64,000 nt of DNA from contig ML677358.1 of NCBI GenBank assembly GCA_007922305.1, positions 13,661,156-13,725,155 of the forward strand. The letters run 5' to 3'. The translations under genes and the position numbers were made by a program. Below, in pieces: positions 25,228 through 38,000 of the stretch; within the stretch, counting starts at the first letter, position 1, and each line of letters opens with the position of its first letter. The notes under the pieces are model-generated. The model worked only from the letters and a program-made list of their open reading frames with translations. It had not been told where the DNA came from and ran no database searches. Source of the stretch: Dermatemys mawii (taxonomy: Eukaryota > Chordata > Testudines > Dermatemydidae).

Positions 25228-25465
25228 CTAATAAAACACATTTCTGTGTACTTCCCATTCTGGATGATCTAACTTTTGCCTGCTAAGCAAATCAGCCTTA
25301 ACATTCAATTTTGCTTTGGATGTGAAGAGTGCAAATTGACTAGATTCCCCTTTATCCAAGTAATCAGAAGGTGGGTTTCTCTTTGAAGGACTGTAGATCT
25401 TGTTCTCTAGGTCTGTCGACATACGACACAGCTGAGGTGTTGTCTGTCATAATCAGCACTTGAGG
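25228..25465 (-). pseudogene. DIRS RNase H remnant
   Basis: The stretch 'MTDNTSAVSYVDR' matches the DNT-x-A motif of the RNase H domain in DIRS and Gypsy polymerases. The following 'ADLLSRQKLDHPEW' matches the conserved end (AD-x-LSR, then EW) of the same domain. The two pieces lie in different frames, so at least one frameshift separates them. No reverse transcriptase catalytic motif was recognised upstream on the minus strand. Confidence 0.75.
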
Positions 25466-26389
25466 TAAATCAAAGCTCTGCTCCCCTATCTGGCCAAGAT
25501 AAGCATTCTGTTACGATGATGTAGAAAAACCACCATACAGCCATGATTGGCATACTGTGGCATACACAGTGTGTGTGTAACACTGCGTGACCAGTGTTGA
25601 ATTTAACAGTCCTCTAGTCACTATCCCTTAATGCCCCCAGACTCCACAACAGTGACTGCTCTGGTCACAATTTTGACCTCTATGACCTACGTGTTAGAGA
25701 CCAGAACCCTGCCCCCTCCCATTTAAAAACTCCATATGTTTTTAAAATGCCTGCTCCTGTTGCCCCCCTTGAAGAGCACACCTACCTCTTCATCTTTGTT
25801 GTTTGTCTCCAACAACCATGCTGGCTCCAGACAAATTGTTACTATCCCACAAAACACTGAGAAAATGCCCAAAAAGGCATTGCGCCGGATGGCAGCATGT
25901 GGCACATGGGGATATCTATAATGGTGAACCACAGCTTTTTTACATCAAAGCAAGCCTCCTGGTAAGTATGCACGATCCTGATCCAAGCAGCCAAGTATGC
26001 ACATGCACAACCGATATACAAAATTCAGCAGCTGTATGCCGACGTAGCTTGAATCATCAGAAGTTCGTGGCACAGATATGTTCTGAGGCTTCTCGGCCAT
26101 GCTGCCCTCTGCATTGTGAGCAGGGAGCAGAGCGTCCCAGCAACTAAAGCGAAGGGGAATTCTCTCTGCCAATAGAGGCAGAGCCTGACAGCCTGGAGAT
26201 TTCAGGTCTTTTTCTTCCCCTCTTGTTTGCAGGGAGGTGCTGATCAACATTTCTATAGCTGGAGAGGGAACAAAATCTAGCGGTTTCTCCAGAGGTGAAG
26301 GCTTTGATTTACAAGTCTGGTTTGCCTTCAAGTCTGCCTAAAGCAGAATACCCAACATCATGGATCTATGGACCTCATTCCAAATAAGC

Positions 26390-29300
26390 AAGTGATAATA
26401 CCAAGATAATTCAACAGTCAACAAAATCTCCTGCTGCAGGGCCTAAAAGACCTGTAGAGATCAGGAAGAGATTCTTCACCCAACTATCTTAACACACAAA
26501 TGGTCAGGTCTCTAATACAGAGATTAAGTGCTGTTCCAGGTACTGGTCTCTTCCTAAGACAGGATAACAAAATGAAGAGATCAATGACAGATCTCATCTT
26601 GCTGTGGCTATGCACTGCAGGAAAAACTAGAGGGCAAAACTAAAGTCAGTGTAATAGTTAGGAAAGTGTTCCTGAACAACAGGGAAAAGAAAGATCTGTC
26701 TTTTTCTCCATGAGAGTTATTAGAAACTTGAGAAGTTATGTATGAGACCTCATATTAACAAGTGTTAAGCCTTAAAAGCTCTGCTTTACAGCTCTGGAAC
26801 TGTTTCCATGGGAGAACTGTCTTACATAACTGTATTTACACCAAGTTATAAAGACAGGAGATACAGTGATAGCAGGTGCCATTTCTCTTAACTTCCAGTG
26901 AAGGATTTTCCATTTCTCAGCTTCCCCCAAAGTAAGCTATGTCACTACTCTAACACACTTCTTTGATAACATACAAATATTGCAGAAGATTTCTCATCTC
27001 TCCTGCTCCAAATAAAGATGCTATGCTGCTTCATAACTATCTCATACCTGCAGTCCTTAAACCCAGACCAATTAATCAGCATTTTATTCCCCCTCTCACT
27101 TTGACTGTATAGAATCTAGCCATTCCTACTGATAAAAATGTTAGAAAACATGTTGTTTAATTGTGGCAGCGGTTCTGTTTTAAGATGAAGATACCAGCAA
27201 AGGTTGTTATTCTCTCAAGACATAAGAGCTTTTTAAGATGCCAAATATTCACAAGTAACTAGTTCTAATGGATGCAGTACAGCTTCCATTCTCTCAGGAA
27301 CGTTCACCAAGATATTTGTAAAATCAATAAGTGGAATTTGATCTCTTAAATCATTGTCTTCAAAATTAGCAAATAAATTACCAAGTCCATAGGTGACCTT
27401 ATTAATAGCCAAGGTAAAAAGATTGCTTAATCACAAAATAAACACAAGATAGTTAATGCCTGCCATGCACATGCCAAATAATCTAAACACTTATAGTGAC
27501 TCTAGATATTTTAGCAACTCACTGGAGAGGTACTTTTAAAAGTAATAAATGAATCTCATAAGACAGCAGGCAGGGCAGAACCAGATATTAATGGTACACA
27601 AACTGACCTATAAGCAGCAAACCCAAAGCCCATATTCTTGTTATGTTCCCTCCCTATACAACACACTCAACCCTCATCAGCCTTTGCCTATTATCACACT
27701 CAGCCAGAATGGCTAGTTCATGCAACTTTACTGGAACAATAAAGCAGACAAGATTTTAAAGATACAAACAAAAAAGTTTGCACTTCCAATTTTTTTTTTC
27801 TAAATAAATATTTTACTTTACTCTGTTAATCCTGTTTCCAGATATCTGCAAATGTATCTGCCATTAGCACCAAATGGCTTCTTCTGTCATTTGCTGCAAG
27901 TGTTATTCCCTTGCCTCCACTATTTACCTCAGCCACAGTCGTCAAGTTATAGGAAACCTACTCCTCAGAGCCACCTGTCATTCTATAAGCTGGGAAGCAG
28001 TGCCAGCACCCCACATCCCCGCCCCAGCTTCATCATATCCATCCATAAAGACCCCCTGCTCTCCTCTGACATCAGAGCTTTCTCACAAAGGCAGACTCAA
28101 CCAGATGAGCTGTGTAGAGGTTTGCTCAAAGTTATTAACATATTCAACATCAGATGCAACGAGCCATCTGTGCACTGAAGCAACAGGAAGAGCAGATACT
28201 TGGTTAAACAGGATGAGAGCTACTATCGTCCTACTGCACTACTGAGCAGGTGCGTCCATCTTGGATGAGAATCCCCTGATGAAGTTATTTATTTCTATTG
28301 CGGTAGGGCTCCGTTTTGCTGGGCCCTGTACAAAGACACTCCCAGACACGAGACAAAAAGAGAATACAGGCAGCTGGACTGGTTTGGCACATCAACCGTT
28401 CTACTGTAGTGACACTCCCTGCGTCAGCTGTTGATGTTCCTCAGCACTGTGGCATTGAAGGTGCATAGCTGATACTACACAGTGACTTAAACACCCATAG
28501 AGAGGATGAGTCAACTGGATTCAGGATTTCACGGCTACCGCAATGACTATCAGAAGAGGCTGATAGCTTTGCTCTTGTTTGAGCACTTGTTTGGAACTGG
28601 AGTTAGAGTTTAGACAATGTACATTCATGTCACAAACGGACTGTTGCCGCCTTCAGTTTAAGGGTGAGGGGCACTCATCGGCTGGAGCAACTGACCTGTT
28701 TTGTTAGATTGCCCTAGGAAACTAATGGACTCTGAATGTTTCCAGGGGCATCAGAGAGAATGCTGCCCTGCCAGCAACCTATCAACAGTTTGGTGGAACT
28801 TTATAATGCTCTTTGTACTCAGCCACTGATAAGGTGCCCGCATCCCCGCCCATGCATGCTTCCCCCTCCTTTCCTGGCTTCAGCCTCAAAAGATCATCTT
28901 AATTTATGGATGGCTTATGACAATTGAAATATGAAGGAAGACGGCTGAAGTTATAGGGGCAGGTATCTCGGAGCAAAGCTGACTGAGATGAAGTCTTGCA
29001 CTACAGTTCTGCAGGAGGCACAGAAATACTTAATTCACACACACCCCTCCCACACAGCATCTGCAGAGACTCAATCAGCAGCTTTGTTTTGGGGCTAGCA
29101 CACAGCACAGGCAGCAAGGATTAGCTATGCCTGGTGCCCAAATTGAGTTCCTCCCATTGGGAAGAGGTTTCTTCTTATTTTGCAGATAAGTCCCACTCGT
29201 TCCTGAAAAGTCTTCTGCTTTCATGGGGTAAGAGGGAAATATTTTAAGGGGGTCAGTATCATCTTTGCCTGGAGCTTATCTACCGTCACTCACTAAGTAC

Positions 29301-29406
29301 TGAGAGTGTTGTACACACGTTACCAGCCTGCACCTGGGAACCCTCATGTCCTTCCTAGCTGCTGAAGAACTATGGGGAAAAACTGGGCCCACTGCTGGAG
29401 GGAGCC
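26390..29406. other. Non-coding intronic sequence
   Basis: No gene was recognised. Two overlapping plus-strand frames near 27852-28245 have no domain. A short segment near 28300-28370 ('gggccctgtacaaa') resembles an ancient core-SINE or L2-type relic. Confidence 0.45.
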
Positions 29407-29852
29407 TAGGAGTGTACAGCTACTGCAGCTGGATATGTAACTTCCAGCTTGGGTAGAGGTACACATGCTAGCTTTGATCAAGCGATAGGTGACCAGACAG
29501 CAAATGTGAAAAATCGGGACGGGGTGGGGGGAAAAATAGTAGCCTATGTAAGAAAAAACCCAAACATCAGGACTGTCCCTATAAAACTGTGACATCTGGT
29601 CACCCTGTCAAGTGAGTGTGCTACAAAACAGCAGTGGACGTGAAACAGTATGGGCAGTGTCATGGGCCAGCTGTCCAAGTGCTTATCTAGGGTCTCTCAC
29701 CGAACTGTGCTCAAATGGCTAGCTCACGCTGCCACCTCTGCCACCATGGTGACACTGCTATTTTTAGCACACAAGCTCAGTCAAAGCTAGCAAGTATACA
29801 TCTACTTGAGCTGGAAATTACAGCTCCAGCTGAAGTGTAGATGTACCCTGAG
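29407..29852. mobile_element. MITE with long terminal inverted repeats, interrupted
   Basis: The left end (29407-29483) and the reverse complement of the right end (about 29780-29852) align over about 75 bases ('aacttccagct', 'atgctagctttgatcaagc' against their complements). The element belongs to the 'gtacatctacac' group. A second element (29486-29607) has inserted just inside the left terminal repeat. Confidence 0.65.
29486..29607. mobile_element. Short hAT MITE nested in another MITE
   Basis: The ends are 'taggtgaccagacag' and 'ctggtcaccctg', with the 8-bp duplication 'tcaagcga' and 'tcaagtga' (7 of 8). It is a sister of 15492-15615. It must be younger than the host MITE it interrupts. 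Confidence 0.8.
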
Positions 29853-30781
29853 TGGAATCTAGGCTTCAAATTCATCACAAATGTATTAGCCAGAAGAGGA
29901 TACAAAAGACAGAGCTCTTGTAAACAGTCTAGAGAGCAATGCTCATGCCCTCCCCTTTCCCAGAAGCATAAAGGCTGGAATTAGTGTTGCTCTTGGGCAG
30001 TGTTCCAGCCTCACACCATTTCTGGTATCACTTATGGGCTAATGGTTTTATTTCGCTATTAAGTGTTTGGTAAAGTTTCCAAAGTGGGTGAGTAGATGAG
30101 AGTGGCTGGGATTAACAGAGAGGGAAAGATTATTGTAGTAAATCTAACATTTAACGATTGATTTTGTGGAGCAGAAGTGAGACAAAGAGAGAAACAGAGG
30201 GAAGGAGATGGCCGGGAGAGTAGAAGGATGGAGGGAGAGAGAAGGAAAGAGGAAACAGACACCAAAGACAGCTCCAGAAAAGATACACTGTGATCTGTAG
30301 CAGGAAAATGAGACAGGAAAGGGACGGCAATCAAACAAAAGCAAGGAAGTTCAAGTAAGCAAGAACAGTCATATAGATGCTTGCAAAAATACTGTTCAGA
30401 TCTCATCAATATATTAGCTGAGTAGTTTGACAAGTACTTTTGTACGTGGTGTTCAAGCAGCTCTATGAGACAGTCAAATACTGCTCAACAAATACACGTG
30501 ACAAACACAGAATAAGATATTAAAGAAATAGGTCTGCTATCAGTAGTATATAATACATGTTAAAAATGTAATAGGAAGTCAATAACAAAGGTTGCATTAG
30601 ATACATTGTACAATTGCTTTATTCTGTAAAACTGCAGGGAGTATAGCTTTTGCGGAGCAGGAGACAGTAGTACTGGTCTATTTCACTCTCTTTAGTAGGA
30701 GTCAGGAAAATTTTCCAAGCCACATACATGGGTATTGAGAGAACGAGCTGATATTGGTACAGCGCTATGTATGCTCTAGGT
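29853..30781. other. Non-coding intronic sequence
   Basis: I see no gene or repeat here. A purine-rich tract (about 30170-30260, many 'gaga' and 'gaagg') produces open frames on the minus strand that are not genes. Confidence 0.45.
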
Positions 30782-31334
30782 CAGGGTGGGCAAACTCTTT
30801 GGCCTGAGAGCCACATCTGGATATGGAAATTGTATAGCGGGCCATGAATACTCATGAAATTAACAATTTATGTTCAAACAGGATAACACAAGTTTGTTTC
30901 AAAATCAACACTATTAAAATCATTCTGTTGAACAATGTGCTGTTAGAAAATTATACTACTGGGCTGTTTGTTGATTATGCCACACAATTTTTCTCCTGTC
31001 TGAACACAAATTGTATGTTAGCCTGGATTTGTCAGGCATCAGCTTCCAGTCAATGGACCTCATTGAGATTCACCAGCCCCCGGCTCCCAGAAATCTCCTC
31101 CCATGTGGGTCCGAACAGCCCACAATCGAGTTGCCTCTGGGTACTAGGAAAGTCACCTAAGCCAACAAGAAGCAGGCACCCAGACTTGCACATTCCAGGC
31201 TCTGATAGCACATAAGGTACATTTGGGAATAACGTGTGTCCTCACACCCATAATGCAGGAGTGCCAAGCAGCTTGAGAGACAGATTAAAAGGTCTGATGG
31301 AAGTGGCCCGCAGGCCAGAGTTTGCCCACCCCTG
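30782..31334. mobile_element. hAT MITE ('gtgggcaaact' family)
   Basis: The inverted ends are 'cagggtgggcaaact' and 'agtttgcccacccctg'. The flanking 8 bases match at 6 of 8 ('ctctaggt' and 'cgataggt'). It is 553 bp with no transposase; the reading frame at 30844-31215 lies inside it and is accidental. Confidence 0.8.
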
Positions 31335-34300
31335 CGATAGGTACCATTAACTTGCTTATTTGAAGTAACGCATCACACATTGCTGAAATTGCTTCTATGA
31401 ACACATACAACAGAATTTGCAGGTTGTGCAAATTCCTTGGTGCCATTAGCCCTCATAGCAAATATATCAAGGTGTGAAACTCTTCAGAGCTGCAACAAGT
31501 AATTTATACCATACAAAGATGTGACAATTTCGGGGACATGTCTGTACAACTTATGCATTCTGGTTAGTATTGTGAAGTTGTTCTTATGAAAACGGATGCA
31601 TCATGGAATACAGGTACTCAGCTGGACCAGTGACAGAAGGCTGTTCAAACAGTGGGTGTCAGACTGTCCCAGTATAAGTCTCCAGGTCATACCCTAGTTC
31701 TGGAGAGCTCTTAGCACTTCACAGACCTCTGGAATACCAATTTTTAAGGCAACGTTTTGACTGGTGATTCATAAAGTCTTTGAGAGCAAATTTAAGAAAT
31801 GTAGCTAACTTATCCTCTGCTCTGTCTACGCTGTAACTGAAAACATGCTGACCATATCTTTCCTGTTCCTTATGTCAAGATAACCACGATAGGACTCAGC
31901 AGCAAAACAGCAATCATTAATCACAGATGTTGCTAATATGATGGACAGAGCCAGAGAGCAATGACCAGGCTTGATTATGCAGTTCAGCAAAATAAAATAA
32001 AAACAAAAAAATGAAGTGAGGACACCGGAGAAGGTTCCATATATTAGAATTAAAGCACAAATCTATTCATATGATTTTTTTGCTAATTTTGCCCACTTTA
32101 CGTTATTTTATTTCTACTTCAGTGTGTTCTCCTCTTCAGAGCATTGACTGCCTTTTTAATTTGCACAGTGCCTAGCACAACAAGGCATTAGCTAATATCA
32201 CAATAATCCCATTTTATTTGATTCTACTATGAAGTCACAATGCTGCCTTTGTGACAGCACAGTCATTTCTATAGCAACACATTGATGTCACAAGCACAAG
32301 ACTCAACTGCAGGAGGAAGCAGGAGAAGTAGTGACATAATAAAGCTAACAGAAAATGGCTGCTTAAGTAGATTTTTTTCCTTCTGGACATTTCTGTTTCA
32401 AGTCTGAGGCCTGATACAAGTTGTCATTTAATGGTAATTGAAAACAAATCAAACTGACCTTTTTGACAAGGAAATTTTTTTTATTACATACAAAAACTAC
32501 AATGAGGCTGAAAATAAATTGCATTTGCCCCTGTTAAAAAAGAAATTGGAACAGAAAACTAAAATACATAGTTTGGGAGAATTTTTAATTTTGGAAACTT
32601 CCAGGCAAACTTGTCTCTTTAACAACACAACTAACCTTCTAGCCCCTGCTGTAAAGCTCTCTGTGTTTATTTTAACAGTTTCCATAATCTTTTAATCTGA
32701 TCAGTAACTTCTGCCTATGTGGCAACCTTATTGCCCCTCATCAAGCCTGGCTGACCTACTCAACTTCTATTGTTAAAAAGTGAAATCCAAAACTAACTGA
32801 CCTTAACAAATAGCAGCTTAAAAAAAATTTAAACCTTTGTTTTCCCAATAGCTCCACATAAGTAGCATGTCACCAAGGGATACCATCAAAGAAATTTGCA
32901 GTTGACTGCAAATGGAACTCAAAGAGATAAGCAGCTGTTTTCGATGCTATACCTGTAATAAAGCTTCCTGGCTCCAATGTTTTGGTGTCTGCTCAGAAAT
33001 TAGCTTTCTAGAATACCCCCAGTTTGTTTACCCTTGAATTTAAAATGTGCTAACTGACTCTCACATTTACCTCACCAAAAATAACATCAATGTGGAATAA
33101 ACAATTGGCCAGTTACTACTTAAGGATTAAAGTTTAGCATTTTATAGCAAAGGAGTGTTCTACACGCTCACAATGCAACTGTTTAGGGTGCTGCCCAACT
33201 TTTATTTCCACTTGTTTTCCTGTAATGGAAAGAAGTGTATAAACAGATTACGTTTTTCTTCATGTAGTGGTTGTGCCACATTGGTGTTTGATTTACATAA
33301 TGATTTTCTTCCCCATTCTCATTCCAAAAATAACTTTGCAGTTCCACTCCTTTGGTCTGCATTGTAACCTCTAAGATTCAGAGCTAGCATCTCTCATCTT
33401 AATGTGTAAAATGTGGTGCATTTTTTTATCATATTCACTCTCCATGGAAGAAAAAAATGCCCACCCACACATTTTCCGTTTACTTCTAAATCACTAGGGT
33501 TGGAGGGTAGAGTGTTGATTTGGAAAAAGAAGGAAAGTGGGAGGCTGCATCAAATTTCCAAAACTTTGTTTTGGAGACATCATTACCGGGTTGAGGATGT
33601 GATTTGTGATCACTCATCTTTACAACATATTTTCCTCTAAAAGCCATCTGTGTAGTACATTGACCACTGGCCAATGGCTCCCAAAGTTCTTGCCTATGGA
33701 GATCCAGAAATTCACTAGATATGAAGTTGGGACCATTATAAACAGATCTTCTCTTTCACCCCACCTCAAATTAAAACCATCTTTGTGATCCATCAATGCC
33801 AGCTTCTAAAGGGGAAAATTCACCATACTTCCTTGCTCCCTGGTTGCCTTCATGGCGTTATGCTGCACAGACCTCCACAGCAGGAATTATTAGCTATCCA
33901 TCCATCTACAATAAAAAACCCCAACTTGTAATGGGATGTGTCGTCATACTTATACCATTCTTCCTTCATTCCATCACAGAAGAGACTTCTCAGAGAAACT
34001 GCAGAAGGTAGGTGTAAGAGAGGGGGAAAAAGAAATCAACCCTATAATTAGCTCTCTCCTCCTTCCCCATATCAGACGCACACTTCACACAATATGCAAG
34101 GAAGGTGGGAGCAGAAGAAACCTTTCCAAACATTGTCTGCTCGCAGGAAGAGAAGGGGGAAGACAGAGTACATAAAAATTCTATTGTCTTCTCCCAAACT
34201 TTTAAAAATACACCCTACAACACATGTATCTGCTTTCCGCTTCAAAAATGCTCACACTTTTCTAGCCCATTTCTACCTTACATCGCTAACCACACACTCA

Positions 34301-34654
34301 CTTTGCAAAAGAGGATTATAGAGATGTTTAATTTTTAACAGGAAGTGTCTCCAGGGAATCTTATTTCGCTACACAGATTTACTGTATCTTGGACCTCACT
34401 TCATATCAAAGCCAAGGCAACACACCTGTACAGGAACCCCTCGGCAATTTCAAAGTCTCCAACTTCTACAGGTTTCAGCTTGAAATTAATTCCTCTACAT
34501 AGCACTAGTTTTTCTACAGCTGAAAAAATATTGCAGAAAGAGAGGAACTTAGTAATCTTATAACAAGCTTTACATTACTTATCTTCCCTTCCCTCATCCT
34601 CCCCACTCCCATGTTCCTTCTCGTTGCTTATTACATCACCTGCTGCATCTCATC
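31335..34654. other. Non-coding intronic sequence
   Basis: No gene was recognised. Open frames are numerous around 33.4-34.6 kb but lack domains, start and splice context. A diverged 'tgcacagtgcctagcacaa' segment near 32163 looks like an L2 or MIR relic. Confidence 0.45.
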
Positions 34655-34905
34655 TTAGTCCAGGTTTACACTCAAAAGTTAGGCGAAAAATCCGCACCCC
34701 CGAGTGATGTAGTTAAGCTGACTTAACTCCTGGTGCAGACAGCATTAGGTTGATAGAGGAATTCTTCCATCAACCTAGCCACTGCCTCTCAGGGAGGTGG
34801 ATTAACGATGCCAACAGAAGAATCCCTCCTGTTGCTACAGTGAGTGTCTACAAAGCACTGCACTTCGAGGCCCACAAGAAGCCCCCCAGCGCTACTGTAA
34901 TATAA
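34655..34905. mobile_element. MITE of the 'tctacac' group
   Basis: The left end 'agtccaggtttacactc' and inner right 'gtgtctacaaagcact' are degraded inverted ends. The inside contains the 'taggttgatagagg' and 'catcaacctag' complementary pair. It resembles 59109-59355 in layout. Confidence 0.45.
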
Positions 34906-35070
34906 ATACTAAGTTATATCACAGAATTGGTATTTGCCATATCTTCCTTACCTAAGTATTTAGATTAACTGAAGGATTTACTATAAAGAGAATTGGTGCA
35001 AAGGTTTAAAAAGTCACTTTATAATGAACTGTGGTAAATTCAATGGACAATCAAAAGTCTACCTGCAGTA

Positions 35071-35919
35071 ATGGTAGACTGGATTCGTTTAAATCAAGGT
35101 GGAAAGCCTTGATTTAAATCACCCATTTTAATCAACTTTCCATTTATACTTCAGTTATCATTTAAAGAGGTGTATTTTCACTGCTTAATATCCAAAACAT
35201 GCTGATTTACAACAAATGAGAGGCTTTACACTAGATTTGATACATCTTTTTCCTGCATAGGAAGGTACACTAGGAACATATACATTTGTTTAAGAAATTA
35301 TATATAATAATATTTTCAAATTCTTATTAATTGTAGCTTTTTTAGTACGTTAGAAAATGGTGAATATTGCTTATTTACTAGATAAATTTCTGCTTATGAT
35401 TTGTATCAAAATATGTTTCACATTTATAATTAAATGATTTATTAACAGAGGGATTAACTGTAGTTGGTGAACTAAACTGATGATATCAGTTCAGCCCAGG
35501 GAAAATGTTTAAATATGTCTAAGTAAAAGTGACTGGAGTGTAACTTCATTTTCAAAAGAATTAGGTGAGCAGGAGAGTCTATGAAGTTACTCGGGGTGAC
35601 TGTTTTGCCATATTTATAAAGATGAGACCTCAAAAGTTAGAATCGGGGGAAAATATCTTTTTTTATATAAAACAGCAGCCTTTAATGCAAAGTTTTTGAT
35701 AGAGGCTCATGGATTCACCACATTTATTTTATATTTAAATGTTTTAAGAGATTATAATAAATTTAGGCTTTAACATATTTTGTATTAAATTCAGATTTCA
35801 TTTTAAACAGATTTTTAAAAAGAAAAAACACCATGATTTAAATAAAATCAAAGAATCCAAATTAAATAAAAAATCCAGTTTCCTGGATTTTTTTTAAATC
35901 AATTTTCATCCACTCTGCC
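35071..35919. mobile_element. AT-rich MITE with 'gatttaaatca' ends
   Basis: The left side holds 'ccttgatttaaatcaccca' and the right side 'tttaaatcaattttcatcc'. The ends form an imperfect inverted repeat around 'gactggat' and 'atccactc'. Internal copies of the same motif occur near 35830-35900. The structure resembles a known amniote element whose superfamily I cannot fix. Confidence 0.5.
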
Positions 35920-37020
35920 CACTAGTAGTTATAATCATTTACCAGGTTTTATTACTAAAGCAGTTAGTTCACAGTTCTGCAGACTTCAAAGCCTTCGACA
36001 GATGACTGGTAGCGTTATTTTAATGTAAAACAAATCAGTTGGTTGTTAGCTGAAACCAAGTAAATAATCAATGTATGTTCAGATATAAGCATAAATCAAT
36101 GTTTCTTTTTAAATGAATCCAATTGAATCAAATGAATGAGAAATTGGCCCACTCATAGTATATAACAAGCAAAGGGAAAATACCAAATATATCTTGGTCA
36201 GTTGACCTTTCCATCTTAGGGTATGTCTGTACTACCTGCACTATTTCCCTTTTTACAGAAAGTATCTCTGTGCCTCACTTGCCTAAGTGACTTATCCAAA
36301 AAGATCTGTGACAGAACAGGGAATTCAATACAGGTACCCTAATCACTGGATCATCCTTCCTTGCCCCAAAAGTTCTCAGGTTCATCAGAATATCACACTC
36401 ATGAGAATATCACTATAGGAGTAATAGCTGTACCTATAATTTGTAAATGAAATACAAACAAAAATGTCCACCTTAAAAACAAAACAAAGCACAAGATACA
36501 GAAGTACAGCTGACCCCAAACATTGAGGGATCTATTCTGACAAGTGTGTGTGAATGCCACAATGTTGCACGTACTGTTGTTGTAGCCATGTTGGTCCCAG
36601 GATATTAGAGACAAGGTGGTTGAGATAATATTTTTACTGGACCAACTTCTGTTGGTGGGAGATAGAAGCTTTCAAGCTTACAAAAATTTCTTCTTCAGGT
36701 CTTTTCAGACTGCAATGTGTCAGCCCTAGGCTAAGTCTTCTCAAACTGTATGCAAAACAATGCAAATCCTGCTGCATTCAAGCCATCAATCACAAAAGTT
36801 ATGGCAAGCAACATACCGAGCAAGAGATGGTTGTCAGATCTGCTCATGCACAGCTTGTTTGTCACACATTTGAATTATACCCTTCTAAATTCTGCAGTCT
36901 CCAGGAAGGAGTTGGCCCCATAATAGATAATCAGTACGGATCTGGCTCTCTGGGACTATGGAACCAGGCTTTTGTGCTGCCATTTTTGTTCTGTGGAACC
37001 ATTTACACTGGTGAACTGTT
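35920..37020. other. Non-coding sequence with MIR and SINE-like copies
   Basis: A minus-or-plus ambiguous MIR relic lies at 36245-36362 ('cctaagtgacttatcc'). The SINE-like unit at 36572-36740 is listed separately. No gene was recognised. Confidence 0.5.
36572..36740 (+). mobile_element. SINE-like repeat, unfolded copy
   Basis: This is the ordinary single-arm form of the family seen folded back at 59971-60110. It has the head 'gttgtagccatgttggtccc', then 'gacaaggtggttgagataa', 'ggaccaacttctgttggtg' and the tail 'cttcttcaggtctt'. It contains the small hairpin AAGCT-TTCA-AGCTT at 36666-36679. I recall this family as abundant in turtle genomes; its class is uncertain. Confidence 0.7.
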
Positions 37021-37180
37021 AGGCTTTGTCTACACCGGTTTCAAGAGGGATAAAGCTACATCAGTCCGAGTCATTATTTACCCTGTCTACATTGGGGGGT
37101 TGCATTGGTGCAGCTACACCTGTGACTGGCCAACAACAGCTGTAATTGGAGCAAATCCCCAGCACAGACAAGGCCTCAGA
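37021..37180. mobile_element. MITE of the 'tctacac' group
   Basis: The left end is 'aggctttgtctacacc' and the right end is 'cagcacagacaaggcct'. This is a short, clear inverted pair. The inside has the related 'gtctacattgggg' unit. It is non-coding. Confidence 0.65.
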
Positions 37181-37879
37181 AGAGCATTCACAATTTACAT
37201 GAAAGGAAATCAGCATACAGTTTTGGAAACACACATGGGAAATGAGGAAAGTCCTGCGTATTAGAATAAAAGATATACCCCCTTATTTAGCAGTACTGCA
37301 AGCTCTGATCCTCCTGCCTGTAGAGAAGATGCTGGCTTGCATATTTATACAGAGATTGTGTTACAGACTGTCATTTTCTTTAGGGATTGAAGCTGCACCT
37401 CGCGAGCCTTATTCTTCATAATCACCTACCAAGCAAGCACTTCAAAACCATACAAGTGCGACTTCTAAATCCAGTTTTAGTCAAGTAAACACTATTTTTC
37501 CCCTAACACCGTCTCTAAGCCTGCCCCACTGCAAACTCATTAGAAAGTTACAATTGGAATCATTGCAAGGTTTGTGATACAGTGAGACAAGTTGTAATAA
37601 ATATCAATGGTATCAATTAACATCTAACCCCATGAGAGATCCTCTTCACTTTAAGCTCATGGGCCACATATACAGTCACTCAAAAGACCAGGACAGCAGT
37701 TGAAAGGGGAAATTTAAAATTGTTGGGCGCCAAGTAATTTTGTTTTAAAAATTACTAAAATATTTCACTTAGAGAAACAAGACATGGAAGACCAGCTCTT
37801 ACCAACAGCTTCTCTCATTGCTAACTCAGGGGTATGGCTCCCACTATTTAGTCACAGGGTCCTTTTACGTACCTTCGGG
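37181..37879. other. Non-coding intronic sequence
   Basis: I see no gene or repeat here. Confidence 0.4.
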
Positions 37880-37992
37880 CAGCGTTTCTCAAGCTTTTTG
37901 ATACAAGGGTCTGGTATGCTGCCTTCCTAAGCTGTACCAGGGAAATCTCAGTGCCTGGTACCACTCCATAGACCGAATATTGAGAAACATCG
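37880..37992. mobile_element. Small hAT MITE
   Basis: The ends are 'cagcgtttctcaa' and 'ttgagaaacatcg', flanked by the 8-bp duplication 'ccttcggg' and 'ccttaggg' (7 of 8). It is 113 bp. Confidence 0.75.
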
Positions 37993-38000
37993 CCTTAGGG

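Larger units (their letters stand above)
23433..26389 (-). mobile_element. Degenerate DIRS-type retrotransposon
   Basis: On the minus strand two protein remnants occur in DIRS order. An RNase H segment comes first (about 25465-25228), with 'MTDNTSAVSYVDR' and, in another frame, 'NVKADLLSRQKLDHPEW'. A tyrosine recombinase comes next (about 24520-24037), with 'LRIDPTF', 'HRAQETVLPSLCP' and the active-site region 'TAHSLRAMAA', which holds the family's HxxR. A 32-bp terminal inverted repeat links 26358-26389 with 23764-23795 (29 of 32 identical). A further copy of its core at 23433-23452 sits where DIRS elements keep an internal complementary region. The reverse transcriptase is largely lost, and stops and frameshifts make it inactive. 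The frame at 25945-26331 could be a gag remnant, but I cannot show it. Confidence 0.85.

Noticed and set aside
25945..26331. Minus-strand 128-codon frame as DIRS gag
   Set aside because: Its position fits, but no motif supports it, so it is only mentioned within the DIRS entry.
30844..31215. A 123-codon open frame
   Set aside because: It lies wholly within a hAT MITE bounded by inverted ends and duplications.
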